DNA from: Acidobacteriota bacterium
Lineage (GTDB): Bacteria > Acidobacteriota > Terriglobia > Terriglobales > SCQP01
Direction of reading: 5' to 3'
Length of the DNA: 40,991 nt
NCBI GenBank assembly: GCA_027314025.1
Contig: DAHVCP010000008.1
Location: 1-40,991, forward strand
Shown: one piece after another, positions 21,974-30,839 of the stretch
Numbering within the stretch: position 1 is the stretch's first letter
How the letters are laid out: each line of letters begins with the position of its first letter
Program-made: the position numbers and the translations under genes
Notes under the pieces: generated by a model
What the model saw: only the letters and a program-made list of their open reading frames with translations
Database searches by the model: none
What the model was told of the DNA's origin: nothing

Positions 21974-23851
21974 TTACCGGCTGCTCGGCACCACCGGCAG
22001 GGAAATATACGACGCCTCGCCCGGCCCGTAGTAGATGTGCTGCCACGCGGTGCGAAAATCCTGCCGCCGCGCCAAAAAGATATTGGGCACGTAGGTCTGC
22101 GGGTTGCGGTCAATCAGCGGAAACCACGTGCTCTGCACCTGCACCATGATGCGATGCCCCGGCAGAAAGGCATGATCGTTGGTATGCAGGTCAATCACGT
22201 ACCGCGTCACCTTGCCCGGCGTGATCGGCCGCGGATGGCTGTAGCTGTGCCGGAAGCGCCCGCGGAAAACTTCGTCGGCGATGATCAGCTCATAGCCGCT
22301 CATCTTCGGCTGCGGCCGGTAGTTCTGCGGATAGACGTCAATCAGCTTGACGATCCAGTCGCTGTCGCTGCCGGTGGTCGCGGCGAACAAATGGGCGACA
22401 ATGTCCCCCGCGATTGCCACCGTGTGGTGCAGCGTCGCGCTTTCATAGCTCAGCACGTCCGGCCGGTGATTGACGAAACGCTGGTCCTGCACCAGCCACA
22501 CCGGCCATTCCGGCCCCGGATAGGTAGGCCGCACCGGCCGGGGCCGGTAGGGAACGGGATTGTTGGGCTCGGAGATGTAGGCGTTGGAGCCGCGCCGCGC
22601 CGCCGGCTGGAACCCGAGCCGCAGTCCGGGGCGGAAATACAGCCGCCGCGCCCGCGCCCGCCGCGGCGGCCACGCCGCATAGCGCTGCCAAACGTTGCTG
22701 CCGGTCTGGAAGACGAGCGCCTTGGGTTCGTTCAGCCGCCCCTTTTGGTGCAGCCAGTACCGGAACCACCGCGCCTGCACGTTTTTGCGGAAATAAACGC
22801 TGGTGTCGCTGCCGAACCGCACCGGCCCCAAATGGTTCCCCGTCCCGTGCGACCAGCCGCCGTGATTCCACGGCCCGGCGACAAAATAGTTGCGCCCGTG
22901 CCGGTCGTGCCGCTCCAGCAATTTGTAAATCGTCTGCGGCCCGTAGAAATCCTCCTGGTCATACCATCCCGCCACGTTCAGCATCGGCACCGTCACCCGC
23001 GTCAGGTACGGCGCGAACGCCATCTTCTTCCAGAACGCGTCGTAGTTCGGATGGTTGACGAAGTGGTTCCAGGTCGGCAGCCGGCCATGGAAGATCTTCC
23101 GGTTGACGTTGGCCAGCGGGCCCAGCCGCAGATACCACTCGTAGGTGTCGTAGCGGTTGAAATGGAAGTGGAAGTTGGTTTTTCCCGTCTCCATCATGGC
23201 CGCGTATTCGAAGCCATAGCTGAGCCGGAACGCGCCGTTGTGATGGAAATCGTCGCCCAGAAACTGGTCCTCCGGCGAGGCTTGCTCGCTCACCGCCTTC
23301 AGCGCCGGATGCGGATCCAACATCGCCATCGTCGTTAGCCAGCCGCCGTAGGAGATGCCCGCCATGCCCACCCGGCCGTTGTTGTCGTCCACGTGGCGCA
23401 GCAGCCAGGCGATGGTGTCGTAGGTGTCGGTGGCCTCATCCACCTGTCCGGGAACCATGTCCGCCGCCGTGCAGCGATGCGCCCGGAAGCAGGGCCGCGG
23501 CGGCCGGTTCATGATGAATTTGCCCTGCGAACGATAGCGCCCGCGAATGTCCTGAAAGACGAAGATGTAGCCGTCGGGCATCATCGCCCGGTACAGGTTC
23601 AGCAGCGGGGTAAATCCCTGGGCATCGTCGTGCAGCCCATAGGGCGTGCGCGTCAGCAGGATCGGCCACGGGCCGCCCGCGCGGCGGGGAATGTAAATCT
23701 CCGTGTGCAGGCGCACTCCATCCCGCATCGGGATCATCGCCGTAACCTTGCGGAAAATGGCCGGATAGGCAGCCGGCGTGGGCAGGCCGGTAGCCGCGGC
23801 GGCGGCGCAGAGCGCCAATGCCGCGGCCAAAACGACGAACGTTCGTTTCAT
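21974..23851 (-). CDS. Secreted CocE/NonD family hydrolase (peptidase S15-like)
   Basis: The 625-residue protein has a signal peptide (MKRTFVVLAAALALCAAAAA). An alpha/beta-hydrolase domain begins with VTAMIPMRDGVRLHTEIYIPR, has the nucleophile elbow MAGISYGGWL (Ser near residue 172) and later VPMLNVAGWYDQEDFYG (acid) and VAGPWNHGGWS (His). The C-terminal jelly-roll (SDSDWIVKLIDVYPQNY, FRHSYSHPRPITPGKVTRYVIDLHTNDHAFLPGHRIMVQVQS) is the X-Pro dipeptidyl-peptidase C-terminal domain. Relatives act on cocaine esters, glutaryl-7-ACA and alpha-amino-acid esters, so the natural substrate is open. The start is fixed by the signal peptide and a TACAAT 8 nt upstream. Confidence 0.9.
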   Translation of the reverse strand: MKRTFVVLAAALALCAAAAATGLPTPAAYPAIFRKVTAMIPMRDGVRLHTEIYIPRRAGGPWPILLTRTPYGLHDDAQGFTPLLNLYRAMMPDGYIFVFQDIRGRYRSQGKFIMNRPPRPCFRAHRCTAADMVPGQVDEATDTYDTIAWLLRHVDDNNGRVGMAGISYGGWLTTMAMLDPHPALKAVSEQASPEDQFLGDDFHHNGAFRLSYGFEYAAMMETGKTNFHFHFNRYDTYEWYLRLGPLANVNRKIFHGRLPTWNHFVNHPNYDAFWKKMAFAPYLTRVTVPMLNVAGWYDQEDFYGPQTIYKLLERHDRHGRNYFVAGPWNHGGWSHGTGNHLGPVRFGSDTSVYFRKNVQARWFRYWLHQKGRLNEPKALVFQTGSNVWQRYAAWPPRRARARRLYFRPGLRLGFQPAARRGSNAYISEPNNPVPYRPRPVRPTYPGPEWPVWLVQDQRFVNHRPDVLSYESATLHHTVAIAGDIVAHLFAATTGSDSDWIVKLIDVYPQNYRPQPKMSGYELIIADEVFRGRFRHSYSHPRPITPGKVTRYVIDLHTNDHAFLPGHRIMVQVQSTWFPLIDRNPQTYVPNIFLARRQDFRTAWQHIYYGPGEASYISLPVVPSSR

Positions 23852-23859
23852 CGCTCCGC

Positions 23860-23865
23860 ATTGTA
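23860..23865 (-). promoter_or_regulatory. -10-like hexamer, leaderless start of CocE-type gene
   Basis: On the minus strand TACAAT with an extended TGC ends 8 nt before the ATG. GCGGAGCG between them is at most a weak Shine-Dalgarno. Confidence 0.5.
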
Positions 23866-23905
23866 GCAGTGCGCCGGAAACCGGCCCAGACCCGCCGTCT
23901 GATAC

Positions 23906-23998
23906 GCGGGGCTCGGCCCCGCCTCTAGGGAATGCAGGACTCCCTCAGGGAATGCAGGACTTCCCGCCGTAGGCGGCGCTGGGGCCCGCGCCAAGCAA
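23906..23998. repeat. Composite intergenic repeat block
   Basis: The block starts with the hairpin GCGGGGCTCGGCCCCGC (7-bp stem). It has GGGAATGCAGGACT twice (about 23,929 and 23,949) and ends in GGGGCCCGCGCCAAGCAA. The first two parts resemble 3060-3110 (GGGGCTCAACCCCGC, GGGAATGCGGGAC). The end is identical to the ends of the long repeats at 24,318 and 37,180. Confidence 0.65.
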
Positions 23999-24159
23999 CC
24001 TTGCGACGCCAAATCCGCTAACGCACCCGGCGACACGGCGGGAGAATCGCGAGCGGCCTCAGAAGTCGCCTGTCGCGGGGGCCGCGCCTTTTGCTCGGGG
24101 AGCAAAGCGGGGGCGGAAAGGCCGCGAAATTCCGCGGGGCGGCCCGCCCCCGGGCAGAC

Positions 24160-24318
24160 GAAGCGGCGCGGCCCCCAGCGACGCGCTGGCTGGGCCGGGG
24201 CGGACTGGGGTCCCCGGCCCAGCCGGCGCGCAAGCGGGACGCGCGGCGGACCCGGGGCCCCCAACCCGCAGCGGTGCGCGTTGGGGTGGGCAGCCGCGCT
24301 GGGGCCCGCGCCAAGCAA
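24160..24318. repeat. Long intergenic repeat, copy 1
   Basis: About 106 bp at the right side (24,213-24,318) match 37,075-37,180 with about three substitutions. The left end (GAAGCGGCGCGGCCCC) is shared too, but here an extra stretch of about 35-40 bp separates the two parts. Both copies end in GGGGCCCGCGCCAAGCAA. This copy lies downstream of the PDH E1 beta stop and upstream (across the gap) of the CocE gene. Confidence 0.8.
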
Positions 24319-24416
24319 CTGACATTTTCGGCGCTGAAAACAAAGCACTTCCGCAAGAAACGCCGCCAAACTGTCACATGTTTTCGCCGCGCCGGCCCAG
24401 CCCGCCCCCGCCGGCG

Positions 24417-25397
24417 TTAGCGCAGCGTGGCTTTGGCTTGGGCGACGATGTCGGCGACCTGGGGCTTGCTCAACTCCTCCAGGTTGGCGGCATACGGCAG
24501 CGGCACTTCCTGCCCGCTCACGCGCGTCACCGGGGCGTCCAGGTTCCAGAATGCTTCCGCCATCAGCCGGGCCACGATTTCCGCGCCGGGACCGTAGCTC
24601 TGCCAGGCGTATTCGACGACCACCGCGCGGTTGGTCTTGGCCACGGAGGCCAATGCCGGGCCCATGTCCAGCGGCCGCAGGCAGCGCATATCCACTACCT
24701 CCGCCGAAACCCCGTCATGCTCCAGGTCCCGCGCGGCTTGCAGGCAAAGCGCGACGCTGGCCCCGTAGCCGATCAGCGACACGTCGCTGCCTTCATGCTT
24801 GACCTCGCCGCGATCCAGCGGCACCAGGTAATCGTCCTCGCCGACGTCGCCTTGCTTGTTGTTGAGCGGTCCGGGCTCCAGAAAGACCACCGGATCGTCG
24901 GACCGGATCGCCGCCTTCAGCATGCCCTTGGCGTCGTATTGGTTGGAAGGGCTCACCACGCGCAGCCCGGGGCAGTGCGCGAACAGCACCGTCAGCTGCT
25001 GCCCGTGCTGGGCGGTCAAGCCGGGGTTGGGGCCGGGGCCCTCCGGCCCGCGCAGCACCATCGGCACGCTCAGCCGTCCGCCGGACATGTACCGGATCTT
25101 GGCCATGTGGTTGTAGATCTGGTCCATCGCACGCAAGGAAAAATCCATGCGCATCATCTCCACCACCGGCCGCATGCCCATGATCGCCAGCCCGACGCCG
25201 ACGCCGGTGAAGCTCTCTTCCGAGATCGGCGTGTCAATCACCCGCTCCTTGCCGAATTCGGCATACAGGCCGCGGGTGACGTAATGCACCCCGTTATATT
25301 TGCCGATCTCCTCGCCCAGCAGCACCACCCGCTCATCGCGGTGCATCTCTTCGCGCAGCGCCTGGTTCAGCGCCTCGTGCATGGATAGCTTTTTCAT
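24417..25397 (-). CDS. pdhB: Pyruvate/2-oxo acid dehydrogenase E1 component, beta subunit
   Basis: The 326-residue protein follows the transketolase-like beta-subunit pattern. The N-terminal MHEALNQALREEM and VVLLGEEIGKYNGVHYVTRGLYAEFG are followed by RVIDTPISEESFTGVGVGLA, RMDFSLRAMDQIYNHMAKIRYMSGG, GPGPNPGLTAQHGQ and the C-terminal domain DVSLIGYGASV through VVVEYAWQSYGPGAEI. Together with the alpha subunit 17 bp upstream it forms the thiamine-diphosphate enzyme that decarboxylates pyruvate or branched-chain 2-oxo acids. No E2 or E3 gene is in the window. The substrate (pyruvate, branched-chain or acetoin) cannot be fixed from sequence alone. Confidence 0.9.
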   Translation of the reverse strand: MKKLSMHEALNQALREEMHRDERVVLLGEEIGKYNGVHYVTRGLYAEFGKERVIDTPISEESFTGVGVGLAIMGMRPVVEMMRMDFSLRAMDQIYNHMAKIRYMSGGRLSVPMVLRGPEGPGPNPGLTAQHGQQLTVLFAHCPGLRVVSPSNQYDAKGMLKAAIRSDDPVVFLEPGPLNNKQGDVGEDDYLVPLDRGEVKHEGSDVSLIGYGASVALCLQAARDLEHDGVSAEVVDMRCLRPLDMGPALASVAKTNRAVVVEYAWQSYGPGAEIVARLMAEAFWNLDAPVTRVSGQEVPLPYAANLEELSKPQVADIVAQAKATLR

Positions 25398-25414
25398 CGT
25401 GGAAGTCCCCGGCC

Positions 25415-26416
25415 CTAGGCCAGCACGTCCTGCTTCAGCTCAGCGTCATCGGGCTGCGGCGCCTGCTTGGCGCGCTCGACCTTGGCTTGCAGCTCGGCAA
25501 CGATCTGCTGCCGCAGATCCTCGATCTGCTGGGCAGACAAAATCTTCTCGGTGATCAGGTGCGCGGCCAGCAGCTGGATCGGATCCCGGCTGTGCCATTG
25601 CGCTTCTTCCTGCTCGGTCCGGTAATTGAGCGCCTTATCGTGGATGCCGTGGCCCTGATAGCGGTAGGTGAGGGCTTCCACGAAGTAGGGCCGCTTGGTC
25701 TGGCGCATGTATTGGTAAATGCGCTCCGCCGCGGCGGTGGTGGCGAAGACGTCCTGGCCGTCCACCTGCTCGGTCTTGACGCCATAACCTTGCGCCCGGT
25801 CCACCAACTGCGACAGGGAGGAGTGGTCCTCCACGCGCGTGCCCATGCTGTACAGGTTGTTGATGCAAACGTACAGCGTCGGCACGCTCCACAGGCTGGC
25901 CAAATTCATGGATTCATGGAACGTGCCCGTGTCCAGCGCGCCGTCGCCGAAGAAGCAGACGCAGATGGGATCATTGGCCCGCCGCTTCAACGCCAGGCCG
26001 ACGCCGCAGGCCACCGACAATCCGCCGCCGACGATGCCGTCGCCGCCAAGAAAATGCCGCTCCGGGCTGTACATGTGCATGCTGCCGCCCTTGCCCTTGG
26101 AGACCCCCGTGGCGCGCCCGAACAGCTCGGCGAAAATCTGCTCCGGATCCAATCCCAGCAGCAGGCAGTGGCCATGGTCGCGATAGTGGTCTACCACGTA
26201 ATCGCGGCTCAGGTCCAGGGCGTTAAGAAAGCCCACGCCCACCGCCTCCTGCCCGGCGTAGGAATGGTAATAGCCGCGGATCAAGCCGTCGCGAAAGCAT
26301 TGCTCACCCAGCCGCTCGAACTCCCGGATGGCGAGCATCTGCCGCAATCGGTGGGTCAATTGCCGCGGGGTCAGACCGGCGGCGCCGGAAATCGGAGGCT
26401 GGGGTTGGACGCTCAT
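25415..26416 (-). CDS. pdhA: Pyruvate/2-oxo acid dehydrogenase E1 component, alpha subunit
   Basis: The product is about 333 residues from the ATG at 26,416. The thiamine-diphosphate motif spans GDGALDTGTFHESMNLASL to CINNLYSMGT. Other marks are LAIREFERLGEQCF, GYYHSYAGQEAVGVG, DHYRDHGHCL and SKGKGGSMHMYSPERHFLGGDGIVGG. An in-frame ATG at 26,503 would add 29 Pro/Ser-rich residues; a CTGACA/CTATGC promoter-like pair spaced 17 nt just upstream of it would place the transcript start after that ATG, favouring the shorter form. It is followed by the beta subunit after 17 bp and preceded on the same strand by DoxX. Confidence 0.88.
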   Translation of the reverse strand: MSVQPQPPISGAAGLTPRQLTHRLRQMLAIREFERLGEQCFRDGLIRGYYHSYAGQEAVGVGFLNALDLSRDYVVDHYRDHGHCLLLGLDPEQIFAELFGRATGVSKGKGGSMHMYSPERHFLGGDGIVGGGLSVACGVGLALKRRANDPICVCFFGDGALDTGTFHESMNLASLWSVPTLYVCINNLYSMGTRVEDHSSLSQLVDRAQGYGVKTEQVDGQDVFATTAAAERIYQYMRQTKRPYFVEALTYRYQGHGIHDKALNYRTEQEEAQWHSRDPIQLLAAHLITEKILSAQQIEDLRQQIVAELQAKVERAKQAPQPDDAELKQDVLA

Positions 26417-26555
26417 GGCAGACGAAGCCGCAGGGGGCTGGAAGGCGGGGCCGGAAGACACGCCGGAAGGCGGCGCCGGCCCGCGCCGGGAGAAAAATCG
26501 CATAGCTCGGTGAACCCTATATTGTCAGGGCAGACCGGTTCGCGGTCAAGGCAGC

Positions 26556-26978
26556 CTAAGCGCCCGCGCGCGGGCTCTTGCCGCGGCCGCGCAGCCGGTC
26601 CACGGCCGCCGATCCGGGACCGAGGACGAAGACGGCGAAACTGCCCGCCGCCAGCAGCAGCGGCAATTCGTAGGCGCCCACCCGCGTCAGCGGCGCCGCG
26701 GGCCAATGCACGCGAATCAGCGCGATCAGCATCTCGCCCGCCAGCAATAAGCCGGCGATGCGGGCGAATAATCCTAGAATCAGCAGCGCGCCGCCTACGG
26801 TTTCCAGCACCCCGGCCACGATGGCGAAATAACCCGGAAACCCCATGTGCACGAAGTTGCGCTGCCAGGCGGCGAGGTTGTCCAGCTTCATGGTCCCGTG
26901 CCATAGGAAGACCAAACCCACCGCCGCCCGCAGCAGCAAAAGCGCTAAAAATTCCAATCTCGGGAACAGGTTCTTCAT
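26556..26978 (-). CDS. DoxX family membrane protein
   Basis: The 140-residue protein has four hydrophobic helices. It shows the DoxX features LLLLRAAVGLVFLWHGTMKL near the N-terminus, GFPGYFAIVAGVLETVGGALLILGLFARIAGLLLAGEMLIAL in the middle, and YELPLLLAAGSFAVFVLGPG. DoxX proteins are small inner-membrane proteins linked in some organisms to quinone-dependent redox reactions, but most have no assigned role. The ATG at 26,978 has a weak TAGCCT hexamer 7 nt upstream. It runs in the same direction as the PDH genes 140 bp downstream and is divergent from the acyl-ligase fusion. Confidence 0.82.
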   Translation of the reverse strand: MKNLFPRLEFLALLLLRAAVGLVFLWHGTMKLDNLAAWQRNFVHMGFPGYFAIVAGVLETVGGALLILGLFARIAGLLLAGEMLIALIRVHWPAAPLTRVGAYELPLLLAAGSFAVFVLGPGSAAVDRLRGRGKSPRAGA

Positions 26979-26985
26979 CCGCTTT

Positions 26986-26991
26986 AGGCTA
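26986..26991 (-). promoter_or_regulatory. Weak -10-like hexamer for DoxX
   Basis: On the minus strand TAGCCT ends 7 nt before the ATG. The spacing matches the other leaderless starts, but the hexamer is poor. Confidence 0.25.
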
Positions 26992-27040
26992 GCATTGCCG
27001 TCGTCGCCTTGGATGGCGCCCCGCCGCCGCGCCGCTACGA

Positions 27041-27046
27041 TACAGT
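27041..27046 (+). promoter_or_regulatory. -10-like hexamer, leaderless start of acyl-ligase fusion
   Basis: TACAGT ends 6 nt before the GTG at 27,053. The GGAGG between them abuts the start codon, too close to act as a normal ribosome-binding site. Confidence 0.4.
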
Positions 27047-27052
27047 CGGAGG

Positions 27053-29683
27053 GTGGCGGGCGCGAACCTGGCAAACGCGGACCGGCTGGCGAATTTGCCC
27101 GGCTACATCGCCGGCATGGCGGCGATGGGCGAGCGCGCGGCGATCATTGACCGGCGGTTGTACCGCACGCGCGCCTATAGCTACGCGGAGATCCTGGGCA
27201 AAGCCTTTGCCCTCCAGACGCGGCTGCAAGCCGGCGCCGAACGCGGCGAAAAGGTTCTGATCTGGGGGCCGTCCGGCGCGGCCTGGGCCATCGCGTTCTA
27301 TGCCACGGTGATGGCCGGCATGGTGGCGGTGCCGCTCGATGCGGCGTTTTCTCCCCGCTACGCGCGGACCATTCAGGAACAGACGGGCGCGCGCGTCTTG
27401 CTCGCGTCGGCCGAGCGCATGGCGGCATTTGGCCCCGCCGATTGGGCGCTGGCCCTGCGCTTCGAGGATTTGGAGCCGTTGCCGCCCGCCGCGCCCGCCG
27501 CGCCCGCCCCCGCGCGCGACGGCGACCTGCTGGAAATCGTCTATACCTCCGGCGCCACCGCCGAGCCCAAGGGCGTCATGATTACCCACGGCAATGTGCT
27601 GGCCAATCTGCGGCCCATCGCCCAGGAAGTGGGCAAATACCAACGCTGGGCCCGGCCCCTGCTGCCCTTGCGCTTCGTGCACTTGATTCCCCTCAGCCAC
27701 TTGTTCGGCCAGGTCATGGGCCTGTTGATTCCCCCGCTGCTGGCCAGCACGGTGGTCTATTTGGAGGCGCAGGGCGGGGAAGCGGTGGCGGCGGCGGTGA
27801 AGCAAACCCGCGCCTCCGTGGTGGTGGCCGTGCCGCGCGAGGTCGAGCTTTTTTCCCAGTGGGCGCGGCAGACGGCGGACGCCGGGGACGCGGCGGCGGT
27901 CATCGCCGCGGCGCAAGGCCATGGCGTGGCCTGGCGCTGGTGGCATTGGCGCCGCTTGCACCGCAAGCTGGGCTGGAAGATGTGGGCGCTGGTCGTGGGG
28001 GGCGCGGCCTTGCCCAGCGAGCAGGAAGCCCTGTGGCAGGCGCTCGGCTACGCCGTGGTGCAGGGCTATGGGCTCACCGAAACCGCTCCCGCCGTGGCCA
28101 TCACCCATCCCTTCAAGATTCGCCGCGGGGCGGTGGGCCGCAAGCTGGCGGGCATGGAGATCCGCATCGCCGAGGACGGCGAAATCTTGGTGCGCGGCCC
28201 CAACGTCTCGCCCGGCTATTACCACAACGCCGCCGCCACCGCGGACGCCTTCGCCGCGGGTTGGCTGCGCACCGGCGATCTTGGCCGGATGGACGCGGAA
28301 GGCAACCTGATTTATCTCGGGCGGAAAAAAGAAGTCATCGTCACCGCCGAAGGAATGAACGTCTATCCGCAAGACGTGGAAGCGGCGCTGGATGCCCAGC
28401 CCGGAATCGCGGAAAGCGCGGTGGTGGCGGAAGAGCGGGCCGGCCGCGCCCGCGTGCATGCGGTTCTGGTGGCGCCGGGGTTGGAAGATGAGCAGCTCGC
28501 GGCGGCGGTGGCGGCGGCCAATGGCCGGTTAGAGGCGCACCAGCGGATCGCGGCGTTTTCCCGCTGGCCGGAAGCGGCGCTGCCCCGCACCGCCTCCACG
28601 CACAAGCTGCGCCGCGCGGCGGTGGCGGCGTGGGTCAACGGCCAATCCGCCACGGCGGTGGCGGCGGCCGAAGATTGGCGGGAGTATCTGGCCCGCTTGT
28701 TGGGCGTTGGCCGTGAGCGCTTGCGACCGGAGGCGCGGTTGGCGGAAGATCTCGGCCTCGGTTCGCTCGACCGGGTTGAGTTGCTGGCGTGGCTAGCGTC
28801 GCGGAGCATCGAGATCGAGGAAGCCGAGCTGGCGCGGGCGGAGACGGTGGCAAGGTTGGGAGCGTTGATCGCCACCGCCGAAGCGCCGCCCGCCACGACG
28901 CTGCCCGCCGCTGGCAAGGCGCCGCCGGCTGTGGCACCGGCCCGGCGGCCATTCCGCTATTCCCGCTGGCCGCTGGCGCCGCTGGTGCGCTGGTGCCGGG
29001 AGCCGCTGCGCTGGCTGTTGGTGTATCCGCCGCTGCGCGCCGTGGCCCGCGTCGAGGTGCGCGGACGCGAGCACCTGCGCTCCCTGCGCCGTCCCGTGCT
29101 GTTCATCGCCAACCATCAGAGCATGTTGGACGTTCCGGTCATCCTTCGCGCCCTGCCGCTGCGCTGGCGCCCATGGGTGGCGCCCGCCATGGCTTTGGAC
29201 GCCTTTCGCGCCAAGTTCCTGCGCGGCGCCCCGGCGTCAGCGCGGCGCCGCGCGCAGCGCCGCTACCGGCTGTTGGAGATGTTCTTCAACATCTTTGTGC
29301 TCTCCGCCACCACCGGCATTGAGCCCGCGCTCCGCCATGCCGGGGAACTGGCCGACCGCGGCTATTGCCCGCTGATCTTTCCCGAAGGCGCTCGCACGCT
29401 CGACGGCCGCCTGCACGATTTCCGCCCGGGAATCGGCGTCTTTGCCCGCTCCCTGGCGTTGCCGGTGGTGCCGATCACGGTCGAAGGCGTGTTTGCGATT
29501 TTGCCCGCCGGAGCCAAGCGCGCGCGCCGCGGCCGCGCGAGGATCACCTTCGGCGAGCCCATTCGCATCTCCGGCCAAGATCCGGCGGAGATTACCCGCC
29601 AGCTTCAGGGCTGGTTTGAGGCGCGGCTGGGCCCGGCGCTGCCCGACCGCGGCGGAGGCGGCGCCGGGGAATTGCACGCCTAG
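27053..29683 (+). CDS. Acyl-CoA/ACP synthetase - ACP - acyltransferase fusion (Aas-like)
   Basis: The product has 876 residues in three domains. The AMP-binding ligase (about 10-520) has the P-loop YTSGATAEPKGVMITHGN near 163, YGLTETAP near 338, TGDLGRMDAEGN near 406 and RKKEVIVTAEGMNVYP near 423. A carrier-protein domain (about 540-600) has the 4'-phosphopantetheine Ser571 in DLGLGSLDRVELL. The PlsC-like acyltransferase (about 655-860) has NHQSMLD (His688, Asp693; HX4D) and FPEGAR (776-781). It probably activates free fatty acids and passes them through its own carrier domain to a lysophospholipid or glycerol phosphate at the membrane. The GTG start fits the promoter spacing. E. coli Aas has the acyltransferase first and no carrier domain, so the order here is different. 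Confidence 0.88.
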   Translation: MAGANLANADRLANLPGYIAGMAAMGERAAIIDRRLYRTRAYSYAEILGKAFALQTRLQAGAERGEKVLIWGPSGAAWAIAFYATVMAGMVAVPLDAAFSPRYARTIQEQTGARVLLASAERMAAFGPADWALALRFEDLEPLPPAAPAAPAPARDGDLLEIVYTSGATAEPKGVMITHGNVLANLRPIAQEVGKYQRWARPLLPLRFVHLIPLSHLFGQVMGLLIPPLLASTVVYLEAQGGEAVAAAVKQTRASVVVAVPREVELFSQWARQTADAGDAAAVIAAAQGHGVAWRWWHWRRLHRKLGWKMWALVVGGAALPSEQEALWQALGYAVVQGYGLTETAPAVAITHPFKIRRGAVGRKLAGMEIRIAEDGEILVRGPNVSPGYYHNAAATADAFAAGWLRTGDLGRMDAEGNLIYLGRKKEVIVTAEGMNVYPQDVEAALDAQPGIAESAVVAEERAGRARVHAVLVAPGLEDEQLAAAVAAANGRLEAHQRIAAFSRWPEAALPRTASTHKLRRAAVAAWVNGQSATAVAAAEDWREYLARLLGVGRERLRPEARLAEDLGLGSLDRVELLAWLASRSIEIEEAELARAETVARLGALIATAEAPPATTLPAAGKAPPAVAPARRPFRYSRWPLAPLVRWCREPLRWLLVYPPLRAVARVEVRGREHLRSLRRPVLFIANHQSMLDVPVILRALPLRWRPWVAPAMALDAFRAKFLRGAPASARRRAQRRYRLLEMFFNIFVLSATTGIEPALRHAGELADRGYCPLIFPEGARTLDGRLHDFRPGIGVFARSLALPVVPITVEGVFAILPAGAKRARRGRARITFGEPIRISGQDPAEITRQLQGWFEARLGPALPDRGGGGAGELHA

Positions 29684-29748
29684 GACGCGGCTCATCGCCG
29701 CGGCGGGTCCGCCGCCGGCCCAGCACCGCCTCGTCCAATCCGAAAAGG

Positions 29749-29754
29749 TACACT
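29749..29754 (+). promoter_or_regulatory. -10-like hexamer, leaderless start of second ECF sigma
   Basis: TACACT ends 7 nt before the ATG at 29,762, with no Shine-Dalgarno. Confidence 0.45.
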
Positions 29755-29761
29755 GGACGCC

Positions 29762-30355
29762 ATGTACGACATCCGCGCTTGCGCCTGGGGCGAGTTCGAT
29801 AGTTCCGCCACCGGCCCGCGCCGCTCCAACCGCGTGGAACTGGAGGCGGAGGTCATGGCGCTCTATCGGGAGGAGTCGTCCGCCCTGCTGCGTCATGCCC
29901 AGCGGCTGGCGGGTGACCGGGAGCTGGCCCGCGAGGCGGTGCAGGAAGCCTTCCTGCGTTATTTCGCCGGCCGCCTGGAGGGCAAGCTGGCCGCCGCCGG
30001 CCGCCCCTGGCTGTTCCGCGTCGCGCGCAATTACATCTACGACCGCCTGCGCAACTTCGACCATAGTGCACGGGCCCAGGAAACGCCCGAGGAAGTCGCG
30101 CCTGGCGAGGCCGCGGACACGCCGGAAACGCAATACCATCTGGCCGAAACCTCGCGCCGCATCCGCCGCTTGCTGACGCGGCGGGAATTTGAATGCCTCA
30201 GCCTGCGGCTGCAAGGCATGAGTTACCAGGAGACCGCCGACGCGCTCGGCATCGAGATCGGCACGGTGGCGTCGCTGCTGGCCCGCGCGGTGAAAAAACT
30301 GCGGGCCGCCTTTGCGCCCGCCGCCGATCCGCCGGCGCCGGAGCCGGAGCGATGA
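29762..30355 (+). CDS. ECF-type RNA polymerase sigma factor
   Basis: The product has 197 residues. Region 2 reads LYREESSALLRHAQRLAGDRELAREAVQEAFLRYFAG and WLFRVARNYIYDRLR. Region 4 reads LLTRREFECLSLRLQGMSYQETADALGIEIGTVASLLARAVKKLR. The N-terminal 25 residues are extra. The stop overlaps the next gene's ATG by 4 bp (ATGA), typical of sigma/anti-sigma pairs. The acyl-ligase fusion precedes it by 78 bp with its own promoter between. Confidence 0.87.
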   Translation: MYDIRACAWGEFDSSATGPRRSNRVELEAEVMALYREESSALLRHAQRLAGDRELAREAVQEAFLRYFAGRLEGKLAAAGRPWLFRVARNYIYDRLRNFDHSARAQETPEEVAPGEAADTPETQYHLAETSRRIRRLLTRREFECLSLRLQGMSYQETADALGIEIGTVASLLARAVKKLRAAFAPAADPPAPEPER

Positions 30356-30834
30356 AGTGGCCGCGGCCTCTTTCCGCGCTCACCTTTTCCCGCCATCCCA
30401 GCGAAGGCGTACTGCTGGCCTGGGTGCAGGGAGAAGCGGCGGTGGCGGGTCCCGAGGTGGGGGCGCATTTGGCTGATTGCCCCCAATGCCGCCAACGCGC
30501 CGCGGAGCTGCGCCAGGATTGGAATGGCCTTGCCGCATTGTTCCCCTTGGCGCAGGAAGCGGCGCCCAGCGAAGCGCACCTGCGGGCCGCCTTCACCGCG
30601 GTTGCGCCCGCGTGGCCGGACATCGAGCGTCCCCTAGCCCCGGCGGGGGACTCTGCCGCCGCCGCGAATGCCGCCGTGGAGACGTTGGCTCCCTACTTTG
30701 GTCCGCAGGCGGCGCGGATGCTGGTCGCCCAGAAACCTCCCGAGGAGGTTCGCGCCTTGTTGCGCATGTGGCTGGGGCGTCCCGCCGCCGAAGCCGCCAT
30801 GTCCGCCACCTCTTGGTCTGGCGGGGGCGCCTAG
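30352..30834 (+). CDS. Zinc-finger anti-sigma-like protein
   Basis: The 160-residue protein carries the HX3CX2C signature of ZAS-type anti-sigma factors: HLADCPQCRQRAAELR (His about 42, Cys about 46 and 49). The N-terminal segment HPSEGVLLAWVQGE fits the family's first helix. No transmembrane helix is visible, so it would be a cytoplasmic regulator, perhaps redox-sensing through the zinc site. The C-terminal part (YFGPQAARMLVAQKPPEEVRALLRMWLGRP) is not recognised. It overlaps the sigma gene by 4 bp and is followed after 5 bp by a membrane protein. Confidence 0.75.
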   Translation: MKWPRPLSALTFSRHPSEGVLLAWVQGEAAVAGPEVGAHLADCPQCRQRAAELRQDWNGLAALFPLAQEAAPSEAHLRAAFTAVAPAWPDIERPLAPAGDSAAAANAAVETLAPYFGPQAARMLVAQKPPEEVRALLRMWLGRPAAEAAMSATSWSGGGA

Positions 30835-30839
30835 CCGCC

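Noticed and set aside
27035..28459. 474-codon minus-strand frame opposite the acyl-ligase fusion
   Set aside because: Antisense shadow of the AMP-binding domain; no independent start signal.
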